This document shows positions 27,723 to 35,681 of a stretch of DNA of 64,000 nucleotides, piece after piece. A program made the translations under genes and the position numbers. This DNA is from Bradyrhizobium zhanjiangense. Its GTDB lineage: Bacteria > Pseudomonadota > Alphaproteobacteria > Rhizobiales > Xanthobacteraceae. The notes below the pieces were generated by a model, which saw only the letters and a program-made list of their open reading frames with translations, ran no database searches and was not told where the DNA came from. Numbering within the stretch: the first letter of the stretch is position 1; every line of letters begins with the position of its first letter. The DNA lies in contig NZ_CP022221.1 of NCBI RefSeq assembly GCF_004114935.1, positions 2,191,001-2,255,000 of the forward strand, in the 5' to 3' direction.

Positions 27723-29447
27723 ATGTCGCAGGTTCGTCCCAAGCCTGTCTCGCAGCAGGCAGACCTCCTCACGGTCGACTCGCTGCGTGTTTCCTTCGGG
27801 CGCGACATCGCGGAGAAAGCGGTTGTGCGCAGTGTGTCCTTCTCCCTCCGATCGGGACGGTGCCTTGCAATCGTCGGCGAGTCCGGCTCGGGTAAGAGCG
27901 TAACGGCCCGGGCTCTCGTAGGCCTCGCTGGTCGCCACGCCGATGTCCATGCACGCCAGCTGAGCTTCGACGGGACGGACCTGATCGGTCTTAACGATCG
28001 TGGCTGGCGGCGCATTCGCGGCAACGAGATTGGCTTTGTACTACAGGATGCACTCGTCGCGCTTGATCCGCTTCGCCAGATCGGCAAAGAGATTGGTGAA
28101 GGCTTGCTCCTCCATAGTGCGGTATCATCACGCGAGGAACTCGCGCAGCGCGTCATTGCCCTTCTTGAGCTCGTCGGTGTCCCTGAGCCCGAGACCAAAG
28201 CCCAGCAACTTCCGCATCAATTGTCCGGCGGCCAGCGTCAACGGGCTCTCATCGCTGCAGCACTTGCGCGCGATCCACGCGTCCTTATCGCCGACGAGCC
28301 GACTACCGCTCTCGACGTGGCGGCGCAAGCTCATGTTTTGGCACTGCTCGAGGAGACCAAAAAGCGGGGCAAGGCTCTGATCCTGATCAGTCATGATCTG
28401 GCAGTGGTCTCCCGCGTCGCGGATGAGATCCTCGTCATGAAACGAGGCGAGGTTGTCGAACGCGGCACCGCCGCCGAGTTATTCAAAGATCCGCGACACC
28501 CCTACACCCGTCAGCTGCTGGACGCCGTGCCATCAGGCCGGCCGCGCGGCTCACGACTGTCACCATCGACTATTGTGTGTTCGCCCAGCCGGCAAACGCA
28601 GCCACCCGTGCAATCGCTGCCGAAATCTCGTCCCATCCTGCTCGAAGCGACAAGTCTGGTGAAGCGCTTCAATGGCCCGGATGGCACTGTCCGGGCGGCC
28701 GTGGACGGCGTCTCCTTCGAACTGCGATCCGGCGAGACTTTGGGCATCGTCGGTGAATCTGGATCAGGAAAGTCAACGATGGCGCGCATGATCCTGGCGC
28801 TCGACGAGCCTGACGAGGGAGCCGTTCAGTTTGCGGGCCGGCCTTGGACCACGCTCGCTGAACGCGAACGCCGGGCTCGGCGGCGGTCGATATCGATCAT
28901 CTACCAGGATCCTCTTGGCTCGTTTGATCCACGTTGGACGGTCGGACGCATCATATCCGACAGCCTTTCGAGCGACGTTGAGACACGGCGCCAGCGGCAG
29001 GAGCGCGTTATCGAGCTGCTCGATATGGTCGGACTCTCCCAGGCCCTGCGGGACCGACGGCCGCTCGAACTCTCCGGCGGTCAGCGCCAGCGCGTTGCGA
29101 TCGCCCGCGCGATCGCACCAAATCCTGCCGTAATCGTCTGTGATGAACCGGTTTCGGCGCTCGACGTCTCGATCCAGGCCCAGATCTTGGACCTGCTGGG
29201 CTATTTGAAGGACCACCTCGGCATAAGTTATCTCTTCATCTCGCATGATCTTAGTGTTGTCCGTCATATCAGCGATCGCGTGATAGTTATGCGCCGGGGG
29301 AGAATCGTCGATAGTGGCGCCACTGAAGAGATATTTCGTAATCCACTGTCTGAATATACCAAGAGCCTTATCGCCGCCATGCCGCGTCTTGTGCGCGAGC
29401 AAGAGATAGGTCAATCATCTACGCTCCTCGAAGAAGGCATCGCATGA
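27723..29447 (+). CDS. ABC transporter ATPase, fused DppD-DppF type
   Basis: 574 residues comprising two complete ATPase domains in one chain. The first has Walker A GESGSGKSVTAR, signature LSGGQRQRALIAAAL and Walker B VLIADEPTTALD. The second has GESGSGKSTMAR, LSGGQRQRVAIARAI and VIVCDEPVSALD. Each domain ends with the oligopeptide-ATPase tail (DPRHPYTRQLL; NPLSEYTKSLI). Such fusions replace the separate D and F subunits. It starts directly after the DppC stop, completing an operon of monooxygenase, binding protein, two permeases and ATPase. Confidence 0.93.
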   Translation: MSQVRPKPVSQQADLLTVDSLRVSFGRDIAEKAVVRSVSFSLRSGRCLAIVGESGSGKSVTARALVGLAGRHADVHARQLSFDGTDLIGLNDRGWRRIRGNEIGFVLQDALVALDPLRQIGKEIGEGLLLHSAVSSREELAQRVIALLELVGVPEPETKAQQLPHQLSGGQRQRALIAAALARDPRVLIADEPTTALDVAAQAHVLALLEETKKRGKALILISHDLAVVSRVADEILVMKRGEVVERGTAAELFKDPRHPYTRQLLDAVPSGRPRGSRLSPSTIVCSPSRQTQPPVQSLPKSRPILLEATSLVKRFNGPDGTVRAAVDGVSFELRSGETLGIVGESGSGKSTMARMILALDEPDEGAVQFAGRPWTTLAERERRARRRSISIIYQDPLGSFDPRWTVGRIISDSLSSDVETRRQRQERVIELLDMVGLSQALRDRRPLELSGGQRQRVAIARAIAPNPAVIVCDEPVSALDVSIQAQILDLLGYLKDHLGISYLFISHDLSVVRHISDRVIVMRRGRIVDSGATEEIFRNPLSEYTKSLIAAMPRLVREQEIGQSSTLLEEGIA

Positions 29448-29794
29448 ATGCCTTTGAATTCGATCCTTTATCGTAAATTGTCTATCTCCGATCGCGGGGA
29501 TATTCGCCTTGCGCGCCGATTTAGCGACGATTGCGCGCTCGTTCATCGCTCGACCAGGACAGCTGTGGCACGGGCTCCCATGTAGATGGACCGGCGGGCG
29601 CGCGGCGCAGGGCTAGCCGAGTTCGAAAATTCGCTAACCGTGAGGTCGGCGATCCGCAAGTGTTGAATTGCAAGTCATCGATTGCGTGCCCGCAAGGACT
29701 CGCGGCTCTTGCTCTCCGGCAAACGAGCTCGGAATTTTCGCTTTCACGATAGCCTTGCGATCATGGTGCGGTCTCTGACAATGAGACCCTGTTT

Positions 29795-29810
29795 GTCAGG
29801 TTCAAAACAT
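29795..29810 (+). promoter_or_regulatory. NifA-type upstream activator sequence
   Basis: TGTCAGGTTCAAAACA is an exact TGT-N10-ACA match. It ends 58 nt before the -24 element at 29869, so it sits near -100, where NifA sites are normally found. Confidence 0.65.
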
Positions 29811-29868
29811 TCGGCGTCAATATCGATTTCAGGACGCCTATTCAGCCCTTAATTGCGCCTGATGCGGC

Positions 29869-29884
29869 TGGCACGGTCATTGCT
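29869..29884 (+). promoter_or_regulatory. Sigma-54 (RpoN) -24/-12 promoter
   Basis: TGGCACGGTCATTGCT is a perfect -24/-12 element: GG at 29870-29871 and GC at 29882-29883 with exactly ten bases between. Together with the upstream TGT-N10-ACA it makes a NifA-dependent promoter reading toward the gene at 30337. Confidence 0.85.
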
Positions 29885-30336
29885 ATCAAAATTATGTAAC
29901 GCCGCGTAAGGGCTGAGCGCAGCGCTGTGAACGATCACTTTCCGCCCGCAAGCCGTGGGTCCATTTCTGAAAAAGAAGCAAGACCTTGAATTCTTCGCAT
30001 TCGCTTTGATGGAGAGCGATGTGGATTTGCCTATTAAGAGCCGACGAGACAAATCGCAGCTTCTGGACATATCAGCACTGTCAAACGACCGTTGCGTTGT
30101 CAGCGTTGCCGGTCCCGGTGAACAATCGCAGCGAGCGGCAGTGGAGGCGACGAGAATTCGGTTGGCGTGCTCAAGCGTGCCGGCTGCGGAGGCCACCGAC
30201 ACAATAGGTGCCTCATCGACGCATCTTGTCGCCATTTCGCCGACGAGCGACAAGTCGCATAGCGTACCTCCAAGGACGAGCAAAAAGATGTCAATAACAG
30301 GTCCCCTCGTAATCCGGGCAATACGGAATCGTCGAC

Positions 30337-31818
30337 ATGTCGCAAACAATCGGCGCTGATAGCGAGTGCACCGCGAATGAAGAGGCAGAGCACTGGTCAG
30401 AGTCGAAAAACAAACTTTCATCAGATGGCGAGTTTGTTCGGTACTGGAGCCGAGCTGCGGATCGGCTGCGCGCAGTAGCCGCTGTCGGGAGGCGAACCGA
30501 GGAGGCGATCAGAAGGACCGGGATTGGCTTGCAGCTATCCTCCGAGAACTTTAACGGCCACGACCTGTCAGATTTCCCGTTGCGACGCTGTATCCTCAAT
30601 CGTGCGCAGCTCTATGGAGCAAAGCTGGATCGGGCAGACCTTTCTGGGGCGAATCTTATCTGCCCAGGGCTAGAGAGGGCAAGTTTCCGCGGGGCCAAGC
30701 TCGATTTTGCGTATATGCACGCGATGGCAGCGCAGGTCTGCAACTTCGATGATGCCAGTCTGCGCAATGTAATTGATGCAACCGGCAGTCTATTTCACGG
30801 TTGTAGCATGAAAAGGACACGCTTTGACAACGCGATGCTCAGCGGACTTCTCGTTTACCAGTGCGACGCGAGCAATGCTGTATTCGATGGCGCGGAATTA
30901 CAGGGCTCGACTATCAATGAATGCTTCCTTCCTTCCGCTTCCTTCCGGTTTGCCAAGCTGAGCCAAGTCACAATCACGAAGGCACATCTGGCGGCTTGCT
31001 CGTTCTTCCAGTCAAAGGGGGACTGTTTATCGATCGTGCGTCCCACCTCGGTCGATGGCCTTGTCCTGGAAGGCGCTCATCTTCCGTATCTGAGACTCTC
31101 AAAGGTGAGCGGCCACATTACGGCGAGAGCCCTGAACGCTCCATTCGCTGATCTTCACCTGTCAAATCTTTCGAGTGCGCAGCTTGAGCAGGCAGACTTG
31201 ACCAAGGCACGGCTCCTGCACGTAAGCTTGTCCAACGCGAACCTAATCGGTGCTGTGTTGGACGGTGTCTCTATTCATTCCTGTCAGCTCGATGGAGCGG
31301 ACCTGTCTCGGGCATCAGGCGAAAGCATTTCGATTACAGAGAGCACAATGCAAGCCGCCAAATTGACGGGCTTTCGTGGCCGCTGTGCCTTTGTGCGCGA
31401 CTGCGATCTTGAACATGCAGACTTATCACAGGCTTACCTCTACAGGTCGATGATTACCGGTGATCCCCCGCAATCAATGGCATTGGCTCACGCAAATCTC
31501 GAAGGATCCAATCTCGTTCAGGCATATCTCGCCGCAGGAATGACCGGCAGCAACCTTGAGGCAACGCGCGTCGCATACGTTCGCATGAACCAATCGTCCT
31601 TGCGCGACGCGAACTTGAGTGGGATATCGCCGTTCCAGGCCAGCTTCATAAAGGTCGACTTTTCGGGCGCCAAGATAACCACATTCGAGCCACCGTTTTT
31701 TGCCGACCGATGTCCGGGACTGCAGACCGCTTTGAAGGCTGATCAGCCGCGCGAGCCATCAAGCTATCTGGCTGAATTCTCATCGTTGATCAGACGTGGT
31801 CGAGAAGGGTCAACCTGA
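30337..31818 (+). CDS. Pentapeptide-repeat protein, 493 aa
   Basis: From about residue 70 to 460 the chain is built of A(D/N)LxX pentads: for example LDRADLSGANLICPGLERAS, ANLIGAVLDGVSIHSCQLDG and ADLSQAYLYRSMITG. This predicts a right-handed quadrilateral beta helix. The first 70 residues are not repetitive and include RYWSRAADRLRAVAAVGRR. No signal peptide or membrane segment. Functions in this superfamily vary (DNA-gyrase mimics, scaffolds, effectors), so none is assigned. It is the first gene behind the sigma-54/NifA-type promoter at 29869 and precedes the PanC-like and P450 genes in the same direction, suggesting nodule expression. Confidence 0.85.
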   Translation: MSQTIGADSECTANEEAEHWSESKNKLSSDGEFVRYWSRAADRLRAVAAVGRRTEEAIRRTGIGLQLSSENFNGHDLSDFPLRRCILNRAQLYGAKLDRADLSGANLICPGLERASFRGAKLDFAYMHAMAAQVCNFDDASLRNVIDATGSLFHGCSMKRTRFDNAMLSGLLVYQCDASNAVFDGAELQGSTINECFLPSASFRFAKLSQVTITKAHLAACSFFQSKGDCLSIVRPTSVDGLVLEGAHLPYLRLSKVSGHITARALNAPFADLHLSNLSSAQLEQADLTKARLLHVSLSNANLIGAVLDGVSIHSCQLDGADLSRASGESISITESTMQAAKLTGFRGRCAFVRDCDLEHADLSQAYLYRSMITGDPPQSMALAHANLEGSNLVQAYLAAGMTGSNLEATRVAYVRMNQSSLRDANLSGISPFQASFIKVDFSGAKITTFEPPFFADRCPGLQTALKADQPREPSSYLAEFSSLIRRGREGST

Positions 31819-32021
31819 CTGCTTTGGAAATCGCAAAATAGAAGGGATTACAATGTCGCTGAGCTTAGAGCAGCTTGGTGCGGTGGTCCGAGCTGTGAGC
31901 GGGCGTTAAAGCTCTTTGGGGCTCGTTGGCGTGCGCGGCCAATACGACACCCAGGCCCAACCTTCTGCGATCCGACTGATCAGACCACTCTTTCGGCGTC
32001 CAAAAGAACTGGAGTAAGAAA
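31819..32021. other. Spacer containing a mini-ORF before the PanC-like gene
   Basis: An 18-codon frame at 31853-31909 (MSLSLEQLGAVVRAVSGR) has an AGAAGGGATTACA ribosome site directly before its ATG and ends well before the PanC-like gene. It could be a leader peptide or the start of a decayed gene. Nothing else seen. Confidence 0.35.
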
Positions 32022-32903
32022 ATGCATCTGGGATGTCTTTCCGCAGGCAAAGCGTTCATCCGGGAGGTGGCGAGAACAGGTCAGACGATTGGGACGGTAC
32101 ACACCCTAGGCGCCCTGCATCATGGGCATGCAGAACTGATCAGAAGAGCGGCATCGGAGAATGACGTCGCGATTGTCACAGTCTACCCCAACAAGACTCA
32201 GCTTAGACCAGGTGGGAGCTACGATTTCGATTTGGACGCTGATATTGGCCTTGCCCTACGCGCGGGAGCAACTGCCGTGATTTCCTCGAACGACACCGAA
32301 ATGTTCCCGCCTGGCTATCGAACGTTCGTATCGCAAGGCGACTATCATCTGCGTTTAGATGGGCCTGAGGCATACTTGAAGGAAGCCGTTACCGGGGCAA
32401 TTCGCTGGATTTGTTATGCGCGACCAACTCGCAGCTACTTCGGTCTCAAGGATATCGGTCAGGCGATCCTGGTGAAGCGCGCTGTCGCAGACTTGCTTCT
32501 TGATTGTGAGATACGATTTGTGCCGACCGTGAGATACAGGAACGGAGTGCCCATTTCGTCGCGCTTGCGAAGATTTAGCCGATCCGAACTCGATGAGCTT
32601 TCGTGTCTCTTCACGGCCCTCAATCATTCGAGGAAAGAGATCGCCCAAGGAGCGTCGAGCGTCAAGGATCTGTTAGCGGGGGCTACATCTCAAATAGCGT
32701 TCCGACAGTTTAAACTCGATTTTGTTCGGATTGTTGGCGCTGATAACTTCGAAGACCTAGAGCAAGTCAAGCTTCCTTTCATAATTGTTGCAGCGGCAAC
32801 GGCTCATGGCCTCAGGGTCTTCGATAGTATCTACATTCCAGATCAGGATACACTCCTGAATGGTCCTCCGGATGTCTGGATCGATCTGCCTGAAAAGTCC
32901 TAG
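32022..32903 (+). CDS. Pantoate-beta-alanine ligase-like protein (PanC family)
   Basis: 293 residues starting at ATG 32022 with GGAG upstream. Family landmarks are present but altered. The nucleotide-binding HxGH is TLGALHHGHAELIRRA (His33-His36). The usual NPTQF becomes YPNKTQL. AYFGEKD is SYFGLKDIGQAILVKRAVAD. The SSRN motif is SSRL (ISSRLRRFS). PanC normally joins pantoate and beta-alanine with ATP to give pantothenate. The substitutions, and the placement beside a P450 and a pentapeptide-repeat protein in a symbiosis island, suggest a paralogue making an amide bond in another pathway rather than the housekeeping vitamin enzyme. That is inference. Confidence 0.75.
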   Translation: MHLGCLSAGKAFIREVARTGQTIGTVHTLGALHHGHAELIRRAASENDVAIVTVYPNKTQLRPGGSYDFDLDADIGLALRAGATAVISSNDTEMFPPGYRTFVSQGDYHLRLDGPEAYLKEAVTGAIRWICYARPTRSYFGLKDIGQAILVKRAVADLLLDCEIRFVPTVRYRNGVPISSRLRRFSRSELDELSCLFTALNHSRKEIAQGASSVKDLLAGATSQIAFRQFKLDFVRIVGADNFEDLEQVKLPFIIVAAATAHGLRVFDSIYIPDQDTLLNGPPDVWIDLPEKS

Positions 32904-33233
32904 CCAGGCGATTATGCATGGCATGATTTTGACAAACGTAGCCACACCGTTCGTGCCTAAACGCAGGGCTACCTTATGACTGTGCATTCGGTTTTACGCT
33001 GCCCCCAGCGCACAGCCATCCTCCAACCAGCGGTGATAGCTCTCACGATCCACTGAGTAGATCGACTTGAAAAGTCAATCCGATCCGGACTGCCCGATAT
33101 GGTAGGGTTGGCTAGCCGCACTTTGAGATAGTCTGCTTGAGCGGCCCGGCGCAGCCAAACGCTTCGGCACTCGAAACGGTGAATCGCGACCTTGGATCCG
33201 TAAGCTCTCGAGAGCAGAATCTGCGAAGACGAT
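32904..33233. other. Spacer between the PanC-like and P450 genes
   Basis: 330 bp with no gene. I looked for sigma-54, nod and tts motifs here and found none. Confidence 0.4.
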
Positions 33234-34475
33234 ATGAAAAGGCGATTGGAAGATTATAGAGCTGACGATGCGTCTGTTATCCCGCTAAGCAAGCTGGATT
33301 TAAGCGAGACCAAGCGCTTTCAAGACGATAGCATATGGGGTTGCTTCGAGCGGTTACGAAGGGAAGATCCCGTTCACTACTGTCAAGACAGCCCTTATGG
33401 CCCATATTGGTCCTTGACGAAATACCGGGATATCGTGGCGGTGGATACAAACCACAAAGCATTCTCGTCAGAGCAAGGTGTCACTATTGTCGACGTGCCT
33501 GTCGAGCACTGGACCCAGAGTTTCATCAAGATGGGACCTCCCCAGCACGCCGAGCAGCGCAATACCGTGAGTCCGATAGTCGGACCGGAAAGCCTGCAGA
33601 AGCTCGAAAGCTTGATCCGCTCGCGGGCCAGGGCGATTCTAGACGGCTTGCCGCGCAATGATGCCTTCAATTGGGTGGAGATGGTCTCCATCGAGTTGAC
33701 GACGCAGATGCTCGCCACGTTGTTCGACTTTCCATTTGAGGATCGGCGACTCCTGACCTATTGGTCAGACGTTGCTGTTGGAACTCCGAAAGCAGGACAT
33801 GCAATCGACAGCTGGGACAAGCGAAGCACAATCTTGTCGGAGTGCCTGGACTATTTCACCCGACTTTGGAGCGAGCGCATCAATACCGAGCCGCGCCTCG
33901 ACCTGATTTCCTTGATGGCGCACTCGCCCGCCACACGCCATATGGAGCCGAGCGAGTTTCTCGGGAATCTGATTCTGCTGATCGTTGGGGGGAATGACAC
34001 CACGCGCAACTCGATTACCGGCGGCCTCCTGTTCATGAGTCAGTACCCCGCCGAACTGCGAAAGCTAACCGACAATCCCAAACTGATCTCGAGCGCCGTG
34101 TCCGAGATTATTCGATACCAGACGCCGATCGCACATATGCGCCGCACCGCTGCGATCGATAGCATCGTAGGCGGGAAACAGATCAGGAAGGGCGACAAGG
34201 TCGTCATGTGGTACATCTCCGGCAACCGGGACGAAGAGATCATTGAGAACGCCGACAGTTTCGTCATCGACCGCAAGAATGTGCGCCAGCATCTCTCGTT
34301 CGGATTCGGCATCCATCGCTGTCTTGGTCGACATCTTGCGCAACTGCAGTTGAGAGTCCTCTGGGAAGAGATTTTGGATGCGGGACTGGAGGTCAAGGTT
34401 GTCGGCGAACCCGAGCGAATTGCGTCCAACTTCGTGCACGGCTATTCCGCTCTCCCCGTGCGGATTGCAGCCTAG
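33234..34475 (+). CDS. Cytochrome P450, 413 aa
   Basis: A soluble bacterial-class P450. The I-helix oxygen-activation motif is GGNDTTRN (252-259), the K-helix ExxR is EIIR (291-294), and the haem-ligand loop FGFGIHRCLG places the thiolate at Cys363. All key residues are intact and the length is normal, so it should be active with a ferredoxin/reductase supplied elsewhere. Substrate unknown; I cannot assign a CYP family with confidence. It follows the PanC-like gene in the same direction and may modify the same product. A gibberellin-type CYP cluster is not present here. Confidence 0.93.
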   Translation: MKRRLEDYRADDASVIPLSKLDLSETKRFQDDSIWGCFERLRREDPVHYCQDSPYGPYWSLTKYRDIVAVDTNHKAFSSEQGVTIVDVPVEHWTQSFIKMGPPQHAEQRNTVSPIVGPESLQKLESLIRSRARAILDGLPRNDAFNWVEMVSIELTTQMLATLFDFPFEDRRLLTYWSDVAVGTPKAGHAIDSWDKRSTILSECLDYFTRLWSERINTEPRLDLISLMAHSPATRHMEPSEFLGNLILLIVGGNDTTRNSITGGLLFMSQYPAELRKLTDNPKLISSAVSEIIRYQTPIAHMRRTAAIDSIVGGKQIRKGDKVVMWYISGNRDEEIIENADSFVIDRKNVRQHLSFGFGIHRCLGRHLAQLQLRVLWEEILDAGLEVKVVGEPERIASNFVHGYSALPVRIAA

Positions 34476-34757
34476 GCCCTGATCGCTCCGGTCCGGCAGC
34501 CGGCACTCAATGGAGTTCGGCTCGTCCTGAACCATCTTCGCTTCTGCAAGCAGCGAAGATGATTTGATCGACGCGAAACAATCGCTGCATGTCGGGATCT
34601 CGCCATCAACCGGGCAGATGTTTGAAGTGCGCGTGACGAGCGATAGTGTAGCGCGCGGACGACTTGGAAGCGCCTGGCAGGCTGAAAAGGCAACCGCCAC
34701 GGTAACTCCGATGCTGCGTCTCCGGGCTGCCTTGGATGGCCGGCACCGTAGAGGCCG

Positions 34758-35111
34758 ATGAACTTGATATTGAAGATTGTAGCAGTGGCAGCGATTTTCC
34801 TTGGAGAAGCGCTTTCGATATTCGCCGAGCTGATTGCCTCACGGCAATTTGGGAAGGCCGGCGGTGATCTGGCAATGCTGTTGCCGATGTTTTTCCTGAT
34901 ATCCTTCGGTGGCATGCTCCTCGTTTTCGGATACGCGCTGGGCTACATGCATCTGAAGAATATATGGATCGTTGTCGCGATATCGGTGGGAGCTATTCTG
35001 ATAGTGGAACCGATACTCACCCTTCTGCTCTTTAGAGACGTGCCGACAGCCGGTTCGCTGATCGGGCTGATGTTCGGCGCGATTGGTACGCTCGCTGCCA
35101 TATTTCTATGA
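34758..35111 (+). CDS. Small four-helix membrane protein, 117 aa
   Basis: ATG 34758 is preceded by GAGG. The protein is mostly hydrophobic with four predicted membrane helices (about 5-25, 38-62, 68-90, 93-116) and very short loops, comparable in size and layout to small multidrug-resistance or EamA half-transporters. No catalytic motif is visible. It is the last gene of the run starting at 30337 and could export the product of the P450/PanC-like pair, but that is only suggested by position. Confidence 0.65.
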   Translation: MNLILKIVAVAAIFLGEALSIFAELIASRQFGKAGGDLAMLLPMFFLISFGGMLLVFGYALGYMHLKNIWIVVAISVGAILIVEPILTLLLFRDVPTAGSLIGLMFGAIGTLAAIFL

Positions 35112-35609
35112 AGTTGATCCGACGGCCAGGGTGGGGCCCGGCTTTTGGCGAGATGTAGTTCGAAGGGAGTTACGCCACGTCAATTCTGCTCGGACAGAGC
35201 AAAATGTTGTTCGTGATGGTCTTCAGCGTCTCGTCACAATCCGTGTATGGCTGGTGGCTTGGTAAGCTCTTTGGTCGAAGTCTCTTTACCGGATAGCGGG
35301 ACGCCTCTTGCGACCGCAGGTCTGCCAATCGACATACGCTGGCCATTTCTGCTTGACCACAATTCACCGGTAAGAGGCGAGCGCTCTCCTGGCTGCTCTC
35401 CAGCGTCTGGGATGACATGGCCCAGTCCACGTGCACAGAGCCACGAGATTGGGGTGGGACTACCTCGCCCCCAAAGGCACGTCGGCCCCAGTGATGTCTC
35501 AGCTGATCATACTTGGAACCGATGCGGTTAGTTCAGCAACACAGGAGCTGCGATGGAAGTGGAACACAAAGGCGACATCTTCTTTCGTGTGCATCCGGAT
35601 GAGTGCTCT
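35112..35609. other. Intergenic stretch with no gene seen
   Basis: About 500 bp before the tts box at 35610. Short frames are present but show no protein-like character. Confidence 0.4.
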
Positions 35610-35640
35610 TGGTCAGCTAGTCGTCAGCCAAGCTGTCTAG
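35610..35640 (+). promoter_or_regulatory. tts box upstream of the XopP-like effector
   Basis: GTCAGCTAGTCGTCAGCC followed by AAGCTGTCTAG keeps both GTCAGC/AGC arms and the terminal CTA at consensus spacing. It lies 42 nt before the ATG at 35682 and inside a longer open frame, arguing that the frame's upstream part is not translated. Confidence 0.75.
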
Positions 35641-35681
35641 TCAGACAGATTGCGGATTCTCGACTTGATTGGAGGTTGAAT

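Larger units (their letters stand above)
29448..30336. other. Long upstream region of the pentapeptide-repeat gene
   Basis: 890 bp without a supported gene; a plus-strand frame at 29955-30359 and a minus-strand frame at 29849-30421 show no protein features. It contains a TGT-N10-ACA site and a perfect sigma-54 promoter (separate entries), giving a predicted leader of about 440 nt before the ATG at 30337. Confidence 0.55.
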
